Below are positions 1-7,891 of a DNA stretch of 17,149 nt, piece by piece. Within the stretch, counting starts at the first letter, position 1. Each line of letters begins with the position of its first letter. The DNA comes from DATIJJ01 sp039936115 (lineage in GTDB: Bacteria > Pseudomonadota > Gammaproteobacteria > DSM-16500). Where the stretch lies: NCBI GenBank assembly GCA_039936115.1, contig JBDTIZ010000276.1, positions 1-17,149 of the forward strand, read 5' to 3'. Made by a program: the position numbers and the translations under genes. The notes under the pieces are model-generated. The model saw nothing but the letters and a program-made list of their open reading frames with translations. It was not told where the DNA came from and searched no databases.

Positions 1-17
1 TATTTCTTCGATAGAGA

Positions 18-39
18 GGGCGAACACATAGGTTCGCCC
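18..39. repeat. Short GC-rich palindrome, probable dispersed repeat
   Basis: An 8-bp perfect inverted repeat, GGGCGAAC at 18-25 and GTTCGCCC at 32-39, with a 6-nt loop. Similar GGGCGAAC...GTTCGCCC hairpins are scattered through intergenic DNA of many bacteria. No T-run follows on either strand, so it is not called a terminator. Confidence 0.5.
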
Positions 40-90
40 CTACAAAAGCAAAAAAAACCTGCAACAGCGTCGGTACGACGGCTTTCAATA

Positions 91-113
91 AAAAACTCTC
101 TTTAGATAAAGAG
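91..113 (-). terminator. Rho-independent terminator for the methyltransferase gene
   Basis: Read on the minus strand, a 6-bp stem (CTCTTT 98-103 with AAAGAG 108-113, 4-nt loop) is followed by AG and a T-run (complement of 91-95). It lies about 75 nt beyond the stop codon of the minus-strand gene. A second small hairpin (CGTCG/CGACG, 68-80) lies just beyond it. The stem is short, so confidence is moderate. Confidence 0.55.
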
Positions 114-189
114 CTTTTAAAGGGTCAAATTTTCTTAGCTTGACGGCTATGTGTTTTCGCGCGGCTGCTTGCTGAGTAACTCAATCATG

Positions 190-2457
190 TTACATTTTTA
201 GGCCTGGGCTAGTCCAACCTCTTCCCGCACCATGTTTCGTTAATTCACTTAACATTTTTTCTTTTATTAATGGATCCATTTTAAATTTTGTTTGTTCAAC
301 CCAGTCATAGGCGGTTTTACCATCACTAGAGGGTGCGTTAACATCAATTTCAAGTGCATTTTTATATTTTAATAATGCATCCATCTGTAAATCTAAACCT
401 GATGCACATACTTTTCGTAATGCTAGTGCATAGTCACGTTGAGCGATGGTCTCTAGAAGTTTTGCATGTTCAGGTTTGCCTTGAGAAAGTTGTGTCATTT
501 CTTTTAATAACAAAACATGTGCTTTAAACCCTTTATATCGATGGTTAAATAATTCACTTTGTGTGACAGGTAAGCTTTTACCAATAAAACGTTGTGATAA
601 ATCTGACTTAGTGAGTTTATCTTCTTTATCTTCTTTATCTTCTTTGCGTTGTAATAAAACGTGAAAATTGCTTTTGCTTCCTTCGGTTGTAAATACCTTT
701 TTGCTCACCGCAGGTACAATCTCATCTGTAAAACTATCTATGCGCATAGATTCTTGTTTACCAAAAAATCGGGGACGAAGATTTGCGTGCATACCTTCCT
801 GTGTAAGAAGCGTGATATTGACATTATGCGTAATATCTTGACCGGCAAAAAATTGCGAATAATGGTCGCCAACTTGACCATTTCTAAAGGTTTTGATGTA
901 ATATGACATGTTGTCATTATCATTACCATAATCGACAGTGATGACTTCACCGCCAGACAGTAATATCTCACTGATATTCTGAAAAACAGTGTATACATCT
1001 GTTTCAGGGTGACACATATAATTTGCAATTTTGTCCCAAAACGCTGGATTTCGTCGGATGAAATTAGGAAATTCAGGATCAATATCTGATGCACTAGTTA
1101 AAACTAATGCGGAACCGAATGCTTCACCTAATAATTTTTGTTTATCATATTCTTGTAATTTTAAGAAAGATTGACTAGATAATAAGATTTTATCTTTAAA
1201 AGTAGCTGAAAGGTTTGGATCAGTAGATAATAATATTTTCGCATATTTATCTGATTCTGTTTCTAAATAGGCTAATGTCAGCCCAGACTTTAATAGATAT
1301 TTTTCAAATGCACGTTTAGTTGTATAGTTAATAACTAATGCTGCTCTGAGGTAGCCTCTACTATCCATTACAGTTTCATGTGTCGGAAACATGTCAAATA
1401 ATTCGTTCGATACAACTGCAGCGACATCATTATTTGGAAATATTGCATTAAGTTTTTTACGCGCATCGCCTTGATGTACTTCGACTTGTTTAAATTCTTG
1501 AGTCGCTGCTTTTTGTTTTATAACTAATGCGGGTGATATTTCTAACATATGATATTTGATCGTTGAAAATAACGCCTGCCATTCCGGATCTTTTTCGCCA
1601 CGTTTTTGTATGATAGACAAAATAGTTTTAGCTAAAGTACCCTCGCCACCGCCGCATTCAAGAACTTTAAATGCATGCGTTGGGTCTAGTGTTTTTGTCT
1701 TAATCAGGTGTGCTCTAGTGTAAAAAAGTTGATTGGCAAATGCAGCAGCTAATGCCGTGACTTCAATAGGTTTGCTGGCCCAGGTATCAAAATCTGTACT
1801 AAAGCCCACTTTACCACTTGAATAAAATCCCTGAGTTTTATGATACATTGCGTGTTCAATATAACTTTTCGTGGAGAAAAAAGTACGCGCTAAATATTGT
1901 ATTAATTCTTTTTTAGAAGGACCCGCCAGATCTAGTTCCAGCTCGGTTGCTGAAGTTGACGATTTTTTTTCAGGAACGGTTGTTTTGGGTTTTTCTGGAT
2001 AAACCAGATCAAGAGGATTACGTCCCAAAAAATACTTTTGTCTCGCTTTATTCTTAAGTGAATGTGACGCGACAATATCAGAAAATATTAGCGTGTTTAG
2101 AGTGATAGGGCCCGCAAATTTTGCTACGTCTTTATGTTCTAATAAGGTTGAAGCTAGGTTAAAACTTAACTCTTTCATGACTACTTGAAAACTTTTTTTA
2201 TCATAAATTAAATGTTTGGCAAGCTCGGGCAGTTTGACTAGTGAGGCGGCATAGGTTTTATCAATTTCCTTCTCGACACGAGATAATACGGATGGCGTAA
2301 TAAGAGTTATGATATGTGAATGTGATTTTATTGTCTTAAATGCAATTTCTTTGTTGTCATTCATAAGATTAATTAGCAGATTAATTTTTGCTTGTTGCGT
2401 GTATTTATTGTTATTATTTAGAAGTTTAGCTAAGTTGGGCATCATAGTGCTGTTCAT
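190..2457 (-). CDS. MidA/NDUFAF7-family SAM-dependent methyltransferase with C-terminal ankyrin-like region
   Basis: The 755-residue protein belongs to the MidA family (Methyltransf_28). Its mitochondrial member NDUFAF7 methylates an arginine of complex I subunit NDUFS2. Family blocks appear in order: the N-terminal signature around residues 180-230 (GFYSSGKVGFSTDF), SAM-binding motif I VLECGGGEG at about 265-273, an acidic-residue strand HMLEISP near 303-309, NELFDMFP at 351-358, GGEVITVDYG at 502-511, and GD...DIT..VNIT at about 530-549. A Lys/Glu/Asp linker (KED three times) near 605-614 leads to an ankyrin-like helical segment at about 677-729 (VNAPSSDGKTAYDW). MidA proteins are usually nearer 350-450 residues, so about 160 extra N-terminal residues and the ankyrin tail are unusual. 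The start at 2457 has GGGGA upstream at good spacing. An in-frame ATG at 2520 would overlap the predicted -35 and is rejected. Substrate unknown; a host-directed role is inference. Confidence 0.88.
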   Translation of the reverse strand: MNSTMMPNLAKLLNNNNKYTQQAKINLLINLMNDNKEIAFKTIKSHSHIITLITPSVLSRVEKEIDKTYAASLVKLPELAKHLIYDKKSFQVVMKELSFNLASTLLEHKDVAKFAGPITLNTLIFSDIVASHSLKNKARQKYFLGRNPLDLVYPEKPKTTVPEKKSSTSATELELDLAGPSKKELIQYLARTFFSTKSYIEHAMYHKTQGFYSSGKVGFSTDFDTWASKPIEVTALAAAFANQLFYTRAHLIKTKTLDPTHAFKVLECGGGEGTLAKTILSIIQKRGEKDPEWQALFSTIKYHMLEISPALVIKQKAATQEFKQVEVHQGDARKKLNAIFPNNDVAAVVSNELFDMFPTHETVMDSRGYLRAALVINYTTKRAFEKYLLKSGLTLAYLETESDKYAKILLSTDPNLSATFKDKILLSSQSFLKLQEYDKQKLLGEAFGSALVLTSASDIDPEFPNFIRRNPAFWDKIANYMCHPETDVYTVFQNISEILLSGGEVITVDYGNDNDNMSYYIKTFRNGQVGDHYSQFFAGQDITHNVNITLLTQEGMHANLRPRFFGKQESMRIDSFTDEIVPAVSKKVFTTEGSKSNFHVLLQRKEDKEDKEDKLTKSDLSQRFIGKSLPVTQSELFNHRYKGFKAHVLLLKEMTQLSQGKPEHAKLLETIAQRDYALALRKVCASGLDLQMDALLKYKNALEIDVNAPSSDGKTAYDWVEQTKFKMDPLIKEKMLSELTKHGAGRGWTSPGLKM
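616..645. repeat. 9-bp tandem microrepeat (x3) inside the methyltransferase gene
   Basis: The unit TTTATCTTC occurs three times without interruption (616-624, 625-633, 634-642), followed by a partial copy. Read on the minus strand it encodes three Lys-Glu-Asp triplets in the linker between the methyltransferase domain and the ankyrin-like tail. Copy-number change would be in frame. Confidence 0.9.
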
Positions 2458-2492
2458 TTCTTTTCCCCGGGCGTTCTGAATTTTGATTGCGC

Positions 2493-2520
2493 ATTGTATC
2501 ATTATAAATATATGGGTCAA
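2493..2520 (-). promoter_or_regulatory. Sigma-70-type promoter for the methyltransferase gene
   Basis: On the minus strand a -35 TTGACC (complement of 2515-2520) and a -10 TACAAT (complement of 2493-2498) are separated by 16 nt. The predicted transcript start is about 30 nt upstream of the chosen ATG at 2457. TATAAT also occurs within the spacer. Confidence 0.6.
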
Positions 2521-2545
2521 TACTTGCTCAAGAGATAGTCCGGGC

Positions 2546-2659
2546 TACTTTAATTAACACAATACACTTTCTAGTGGCGTAAATAATAATGAACACATAA
2601 TATTTTCATCGATTTCAAAGACTTGATAAACCCAAAGCAATTGTACTTAATTAGCACAA
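2546..2659. repeat. Pair of AT-rich direct repeats in the divergent promoter region
   Basis: TACTTTAATTAACACAA (2546-2562) and TACTTAATTAGCACAA (2644-2659) differ by one gap and one mismatch. One copy lies upstream of each divergent promoter, so they could be regulator sites. In AT-rich DNA chance similarity is possible. The rest of 2521-2688 shows nothing recognisable. Confidence 0.35.
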
Positions 2660-2685
2660 AATCCCTTCGTCTGTTCACGCATAGA

Positions 2686-2694
2686 TGGTATGAT
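2686..2694 (+). promoter_or_regulatory. Extended -10 promoter element for the ankyrin/TPR gene
   Basis: TGG followed by TATGAT (2689-2694) matches an extended -10 element (TGnTATAAT-like), about 62 nt before the start codon. No convincing -35 lies 16-18 nt upstream, which is typical of extended -10 promoters. The Shine-Dalgarno sequence for the downstream gene is AGAGGA at 2743-2748. Confidence 0.45.
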
Positions 2695-2756
2695 ATACCC
2701 CCATCCATGATTATGAGCTATCGCGATTAAGTAAATTAAATAAGAGGAATGAGGCA

Positions 2757-5700
2757 ATGTCAGCCAGTCGTAAAAACAAAAAAAAAGCAGAAAAACAAGT
2801 CGTGCCAGCGAGTAATAGTAATTTACAAATTTCCAGGGGACTAGTGAGCGGAGTTAGCCCTGATTCAAGTAACACAAATCCAGAGCAAAGAGTTGCCCAG
2901 CACGAAGCAGAAATGGGTGTGATGACAGTCTATCAACAATACAGCGCAGAGTATGAAAAAGCATTAGCCACAGGTAACACCGCGCTCATTAATCAAGCTC
3001 AAGACAGATTAGCTCGAGTATTTAGAAATGAAGCTTTACTTGAGGTAGAAGGTATGCGCAAGCATCTAGAAGTGCTTTCCCCTTCAGATCCATCCTATCA
3101 GATTATATTGCAAGCTTATCAGCAAACACGTCAAGAATTATTGCAAATGGATATGATGATCGATCAGCAAGAAACTAATAAAAATAAGGTCAAACAAAAT
3201 CCGGGGTTGCTCAACACGCCAGGAACACTTTCAGATCTCTATATTCAGGAGCAGAAAATTGAAGACTATGGAAACAAAACAACAGAATTATTTTCACACA
3301 AACTGCCGCTGCTGAAAGCTCCGAAAACGATTTCTAATTTGATCATGTCTATGCAAACAAGTCATGCTGTACAAGGTAAATCGATTTCCTCACTCTTTGA
3401 AAAAGCACAAGAGACTTTCAGGCTACCTGATTTAATGAAAACCGATCAATCACTCTTAAAAGTCGAAAAATTACTATTAAATGGCTTGCTTTTCTGGTTG
3501 AACAGCGAGCATCACAAACAAGCTAAAAAAATTAAAAGTCTTATTGTGCCTGCTCAAATCGATCAATGGACATTATCGGCCATAGCAGATTGGCTCATCG
3601 TCTCTGCCCAGAAAATACCACGCTTCCAGAATATTTCCGAAGATAGCATTTTTTCGATCATTGATATGCTAATGTTATATATCGAATTGCAGCATGAAAA
3701 AATTAAAGCGATTGATATCAATGATGAAAAAAATTTAGTGGACTATCAATTTGCAAATTCCCAGTTGATACATTTTACAGCTATTACCAAATTTCTTATT
3801 CAAAATGCTTCTCCTACTGTTAAAGCAAAATATCCCACAGCAGATGAAAGGTTATCTGAAATCGTTGATGAAATCAGTCTGCGTTATGCAGTTTGGTCAA
3901 ATAACATGGGACAACTTACGGACATTCTTACAAACCGTGGGAATGATTTCGTTAAAAGAACCCAAGGGTTTTGTGGTAAAACCTTGTTAATCATGGCAGC
4001 GCAAAAAAATCATCTTGCCATCGTAAAAAAATTAGTAGAATGCGGTGTCGATACTTTAGAAAAAGCACGCACTCCGGAAGGCAACACGGCCTTATTCTAT
4101 GGCGCCAAATACTATGGTGTAACAAAGCTCCTTATCAAAACGAATCCAGAGATATTAAAGGTAAAAAACAACAACAATTTAGATGTATACGGACAACTAG
4201 CAAAGACTGATAATATGTCTTACGGTCAATTTATTTTGAAAAGAGTAACTCAAAAAAAATCCAAACAATTGATCGCTGAAGAAAAAAATCCAGGTGTTTC
4301 ACCCGAAGAAAGCTTGCAACAATCTGCTGCTTGCTTAGACTCTGCGATGCAAAGCTTTGCTGAGAAAGATTATCTCAATGCCGGCTTAAAGATAAATGAA
4401 GCTGTCGATGCACTTAATAGAATTAAAAATGGTCTCATCAGTGATCAAAGAGCATATGAGATTTATAAATTTAAACAGCGCATTGAAATGGCTCAAGGTG
4501 ATTATGATAATGCAGTGAAAAGCGCACGTTATTTCTGCAATTTAAATAGTCGAGTAGGTAATAAAAAACTTTCACGATCAGAAAAAATCGTCCCTGTTAT
4601 CGAGTTTGTTAAGGCAGTAGCAGCGGGTAAGCTTGAAGTTGCACAAATTATTTTCCGCAATGCACATCCTGAGCTTAAGAAAACCTTGATCAATGCGCGT
4701 GGAAAAGCGAATAAAACAGTTCTTATGATGGCATATGCACAAGATAATGTTGCGCTACAACGCTTTTTGCTACAAGCAGATATGGCATTAGATCTTAACT
4801 TGCAAGATGATGAGGAAAAAACTGTCATTCATCATTTAGTGAGTACCGATAATGAAAGAATTGATTCTCTTCTAGTGCTAACTGATTTACGCATGAGCCG
4901 TAGTTTTGATATTAACTTAGCGGATTTTTATGGTCGTACACCGCTACATTATGCTGCTTTGCACGGCCATTTAAATTGTGTGCAACATCTTTTATCACTC
5001 GACGCTATTGCAAACGCAGAAGATAATGAGGGAACAAAGCCAGTAGAATTATGTAAAACTGACGCAGTTCGTGATTTATTCACGCAAGTACAACCTGAAA
5101 GACTGGAAATCAAGAGATCGCCAGATCAAGATCCCAAGCCAAAGCAGCATCATGCAACAATTCGTTCGTCAATTATAAAAGACGATCAAACATCAGTCGA
5201 TATACATGCACGAATCGCTCCTGTGAAAGCACTTATCAGAAAACTACGTAATCCTAACTTACAACTAGGTTCGCAAATTTATGAAAGCTTATTGCCAGAA
5301 ATCTTCGTAGCAATAAAAACATTGGAAAATAATATAAGATCCCATCCTGGTCATATCTCCCACTATTTGTTATTAACTGAAATAACAATGTTAACTAAAA
5401 ATGAAAAAAAATATCAGGTTGTTAGTAAAGAATTAACTAGACTGTTTCCAGGAGAGATCAAAACAGAGATTTTGTTTGCTAACCTAACGCGGCTATCTGG
5501 CCACTTAGGTACTGCATATATTGCCTATCAACAAATTCTAGAAAATTTAGAGAAATCTTCGACGCCTGCTAATATTAAAAAAATTAATAAATTAAAAGTC
5601 AAAGTCTTGTTTGGGAAAATGAAATGTATTAGACCTACTAATTTGAAAGAGGGTTTAGAAATTTGTGAAGCCATTATAGCATTGGAACCACGTAATCCCA

Positions 5701-7430
5701 TAGTAGCAAGAGAAAAACAGAAATTCCTAAGTCGTCTTGAGAAAAAACAAACGATACAGTCTTTACCTACTACTCAAGTTGCGCCTGTCGAATCTGCTCA
5801 TGTTGCAATACCCGCTGCTGAACCTGCACAAATTAATATTTCAGAGGGCATTAGCACAACGCTTGAAGAGAAAACTCTCCCCTACATAGATGCTATTTTT
5901 AATGATGCCTGGACTTTAGTCCAACAGGGCGATATCCAACAAGCGCAAGCTTTATATGAGCAAGCAAAAGCAATCAATATGATCGAGGCTAAATTTGGTC
6001 TAGGCATTTGTGCCGAATACTTAAATAACTTACCCGCGGCGCATGCTTATTATGCTGAGGTTAGCGCTAACAGTGTTCACCATTCAGGTGCTGCCTTACG
6101 TCTTATCGTAGTCACTGCAAAACAAAATCAAAATTTGATAATGCAGAATGACCAAAATTTCCTCGCATTTATGCAAAGATTCCCGCATGTGATGGCAGGG
6201 TGTGCAGAATATAGCAGCTATTTATGGGCCACGGGGCGACCTTTGGATGCGATCATCATGAATGAGAAGTTAACATCAGAAGATCCTGGCTATATTAAAG
6301 GACATTTACAGTTAATTGAGAAATACATAAGCTTTCAATATTTTCCTAAGGCGATTGAGCATTGCGAGCATTTTTTGCGGATCAATCTTTCAAAAAATAT
6401 CAAGATTAAACCTTCTGCGACTAATATAGATTTGAATTTGCATCATGAATATGCACTACATCTTTGTTATATTCGCGTTCTTATCCTTCACAGTTATCAA
6501 CAACAAAATACTCAACGTCAGGTCATTATGGATAAAGCCCATCATGCTATACAACAGTATCGCATTATATTTGGGAATTTTCGCGAAGCGTTAAATGAGC
6601 TGCAATATATGCTCACGCTTTACAAATTACCGGTTAACTCTCTATCTGTTAAGCAGCCCAAGCAAGATACGCAAGCTGTGCAACAAGTAATGAGCGAAGT
6701 GAAAATTACGCCAACTACAACAAAGCCTGGCGTTGATGTGCTCGGGAAAACTCTGGAAGATATGTTGGATTATCTATTTAAAATAAGCACGCAAGGTGGT
6801 GAGATCACGAAAGAACAAATTGAAGTGATTCAACAACGTAAACCACAATTTAAGTGTATGCAGAATGATGACTTTAATAAATTGCTGCAAAAATATTTCT
6901 TATCCGGATTTGCATTTTCATTTTATCGGTTAATTTGTGAGATAAATATTCAACTCGAGCATGAAATGTTTCCTAGTACTGGAGAAAGCATTACTCTGGA
7001 TATGCAGGAACGCAATCATATATTTATTACAACGCAATTAATTGATTTAGATGATGCTGTTCAAAATCAGCAATCCGTAGGAATTAAACATGTTTATGCC
7101 ATTTTTATCGCTAAAGAGATATTTGAGGATTGCTATACAGATAGCTTTCTCGAGACGCTGAGCTTTGTCATCGATCAATATGAACCACCCTTTACGATGA
7201 ATGAGTTTTTCACGGACTTTGATTTGAACACTACAATAAATAATTATGCTAATGCGCGTTATATTTATGAAAAACAAGTTTGTGAAGCGCAGCAACAAAT
7301 GCAAACGCAGCAAAGTGATGTTGTAGGTGCTCTTTCGAGCTCAGCGACTCTTTGGCAGCCGGCACCACTAAATACTCCGTCATCAAATCCAACTCCAATT
7401 AACCAGCAGACAATCGGTTTACATTCATAA
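2757..7430 (+). CDS. Giant ankyrin-repeat/TPR-like repeat protein, putative effector
   Basis: A 1557-residue protein with no predicted signal peptide or membrane segment. Order of parts: Lys-rich N-terminus (1-16); helical region to about 365; ankyrin block at about 373-475 (GKTLLIMAAQKNHLAIVKKL, EGNTALFYGAK); TPR-like pair at about 517-600; second ankyrin block at about 610-777 (YGRTPLHYAALHGHLNCVQHL is near consensus); TPR-like repeats at about 840-990; Pro/Ala-rich linker to 1030; more TPR-like repeats at about 1045-1290 (AWTLVQQGDIQQAQALYEQA); a distinct helical domain at about 1330-1500; and a Gln/Ser/Thr/Pro-rich tail. AGAGGA ends 8 nt before the ATG. No catalytic motif is visible, so a scaffold or host-protein binding role is inferred. 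It is colinear with the split gene downstream (7892-12004). A run of nine A at codons 8-10 is a possible slippage site. Confidence 0.85.
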   Translation: MSASRKNKKKAEKQVVPASNSNLQISRGLVSGVSPDSSNTNPEQRVAQHEAEMGVMTVYQQYSAEYEKALATGNTALINQAQDRLARVFRNEALLEVEGMRKHLEVLSPSDPSYQIILQAYQQTRQELLQMDMMIDQQETNKNKVKQNPGLLNTPGTLSDLYIQEQKIEDYGNKTTELFSHKLPLLKAPKTISNLIMSMQTSHAVQGKSISSLFEKAQETFRLPDLMKTDQSLLKVEKLLLNGLLFWLNSEHHKQAKKIKSLIVPAQIDQWTLSAIADWLIVSAQKIPRFQNISEDSIFSIIDMLMLYIELQHEKIKAIDINDEKNLVDYQFANSQLIHFTAITKFLIQNASPTVKAKYPTADERLSEIVDEISLRYAVWSNNMGQLTDILTNRGNDFVKRTQGFCGKTLLIMAAQKNHLAIVKKLVECGVDTLEKARTPEGNTALFYGAKYYGVTKLLIKTNPEILKVKNNNNLDVYGQLAKTDNMSYGQFILKRVTQKKSKQLIAEEKNPGVSPEESLQQSAACLDSAMQSFAEKDYLNAGLKINEAVDALNRIKNGLISDQRAYEIYKFKQRIEMAQGDYDNAVKSARYFCNLNSRVGNKKLSRSEKIVPVIEFVKAVAAGKLEVAQIIFRNAHPELKKTLINARGKANKTVLMMAYAQDNVALQRFLLQADMALDLNLQDDEEKTVIHHLVSTDNERIDSLLVLTDLRMSRSFDINLADFYGRTPLHYAALHGHLNCVQHLLSLDAIANAEDNEGTKPVELCKTDAVRDLFTQVQPERLEIKRSPDQDPKPKQHHATIRSSIIKDDQTSVDIHARIAPVKALIRKLRNPNLQLGSQIYESLLPEIFVAIKTLENNIRSHPGHISHYLLLTEITMLTKNEKKYQVVSKELTRLFPGEIKTEILFANLTRLSGHLGTAYIAYQQILENLEKSSTPANIKKINKLKVKVLFGKMKCIRPTNLKEGLEICEAIIALEPRNPIVAREKQKFLSRLEKKQTIQSLPTTQVAPVESAHVAIPAAEPAQINISEGISTTLEEKTLPYIDAIFNDAWTLVQQGDIQQAQALYEQAKAINMIEAKFGLGICAEYLNNLPAAHAYYAEVSANSVHHSGAALRLIVVTAKQNQNLIMQNDQNFLAFMQRFPHVMAGCAEYSSYLWATGRPLDAIIMNEKLTSEDPGYIKGHLQLIEKYISFQYFPKAIEHCEHFLRINLSKNIKIKPSATNIDLNLHHEYALHLCYIRVLILHSYQQQNTQRQVIMDKAHHAIQQYRIIFGNFREALNELQYMLTLYKLPVNSLSVKQPKQDTQAVQQVMSEVKITPTTTKPGVDVLGKTLEDMLDYLFKISTQGGEITKEQIEVIQQRKPQFKCMQNDDFNKLLQKYFLSGFAFSFYRLICEINIQLEHEMFPSTGESITLDMQERNHIFITTQLIDLDDAVQNQQSVGIKHVYAIFIAKEIFEDCYTDSFLETLSFVIDQYEPPFTMNEFFTDFDLNTTINNYANARYIYEKQVCEAQQQMQTQQSDVVGALSSSATLWQPAPLNTPSSNPTPINQQTIGLHS

Positions 7431-7446
7431 ATTCTTACTTAGTTTA

Positions 7447-7479
7447 GAGAGAGCTTTTCCCTTGAGCTCTCTCACTTTA
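7447..7479 (+). terminator. Hairpin terminator after the first ankyrin/TPR gene
   Basis: A perfect 9-bp stem, GAGAGAGCT (7447-7455) with AGCTCTCTC (7465-7473), with a 9-nt loop, starts 16 nt after the TAA stop. It is followed only by the weak tract ACTTTAT, so termination may be partial or assisted. Confidence 0.6.
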
Positions 7480-7517
7480 TGAATGCTGCATCTTGCGCTC
7501 GCACCATGCAGTTGCAT

Positions 7518-7690
7518 CGCACTTCACATCACTGTCACCCGCACTTCACACCACTGTAACCCCGCACTACATACCACTGTCGCCCGCACTTCACACCACT
7601 GTCACTCCGCACTACATACCACTGTCACTCCGCACTACATATCACTGTCACCCCGCACTACATATCACTGTCACCCCGCACTTGTTGCGG
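7518..7690. repeat. Tandem array of seven 22-23 bp units plus a partial eighth
   Basis: Units begin with GCAC at 7519, 7541, 7564, 7586, 7609, 7632 and 7655; an eighth, starting at 7678, changes into the left arm of the foldback element. The consensus is roughly GCAC-T-(A/T)CATA(T/C)CACTGTCACCCC. The last two full units are identical and earlier ones diverge, suggesting recent expansion from the 3' side. Each unit combines the outer half of the neighbouring hairpin arm (CTGTCACCCCGCACT) with an 8-nt linker. Open frames across the array are repeat translations, not genes. Confidence 0.9.
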
Positions 7691-7785
7691 GGTCCGGGCT
7701 TTAAATAATAAAAAATACATTTAATTTTTTTAATGACTTTTTTATGTTTTTGATTCCAGACCCCGCAACAAGTGCGGGGTGACAG
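7668..7785. repeat. 118-bp foldback element with perfect 27-bp inverted arms
   Basis: The left arm (7668-7694) and right arm (7759-7785) are perfect reverse complements over 27 nt. Each arm is itself a small hairpin (CCCCGCA/TGCGGGG, 5-nt loop). The 64-nt interior (7695-7758) is very AT-rich with T- and A-runs. A degenerate extra copy of the arm's outer half (AGTGCAGGGTGACAGG) follows at 7792-7807. It resembles non-coding dispersed or MITE-like repeats with GTCACCCCGC ends, and the hairpins could also act as a bidirectional terminator. No transposase is present. Confidence 0.8.
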
Positions 7786-7821
7786 GGATTTAGTGCAGGG
7801 TGACAGGTAGGCATTAAATGA

Positions 7822-7849
7822 TTGAAATATTACCTTTAAGTAATATAAT
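7822..7849 (+). promoter_or_regulatory. Sigma-70 promoter for the split ankyrin/TPR gene
   Basis: TTGAAA (7822-7827), a 16-nt spacer and a perfect TATAAT (7844-7849) lie just after the repeat region. The expected start of transcription is near 7856, about 35 nt before the ATG at 7892. Confidence 0.7.
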
Positions 7850-7891
7850 AGCTTACATTTAAATCAATCCTCCCTCACGCCGAGCTCAATT

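Noticed and set aside
661..906. Short plus-strand open frames inside the methyltransferase gene and similar frames inside other genes
   Set aside because: They lie antisense or out of frame within well-supported genes and have no recognisable motifs or ribosome binding sites.
2458..2520. Longer start for the methyltransferase at 2520
   Set aside because: It lacks a Shine-Dalgarno and overlaps the predicted -35, whereas 2457 has GGGGA at good spacing.
2546..2659. PmrA box as known from Legionella effector promoters
   Set aside because: Only single TTAA half-sites occur; the second half at the required spacing is missing.
7518..7690. CRISPR array
   Set aside because: Units are contiguous 22-23 bp with no unique spacers, and no cas genes are present.
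7483..7708. Two overlapping open frames with repeated His/Thr/Ser-rich peptides
   Set aside because: They translate the 22-23 bp tandem array in two frames; no ribosome binding site and no family resemblance. They are a by-product of the repeat.
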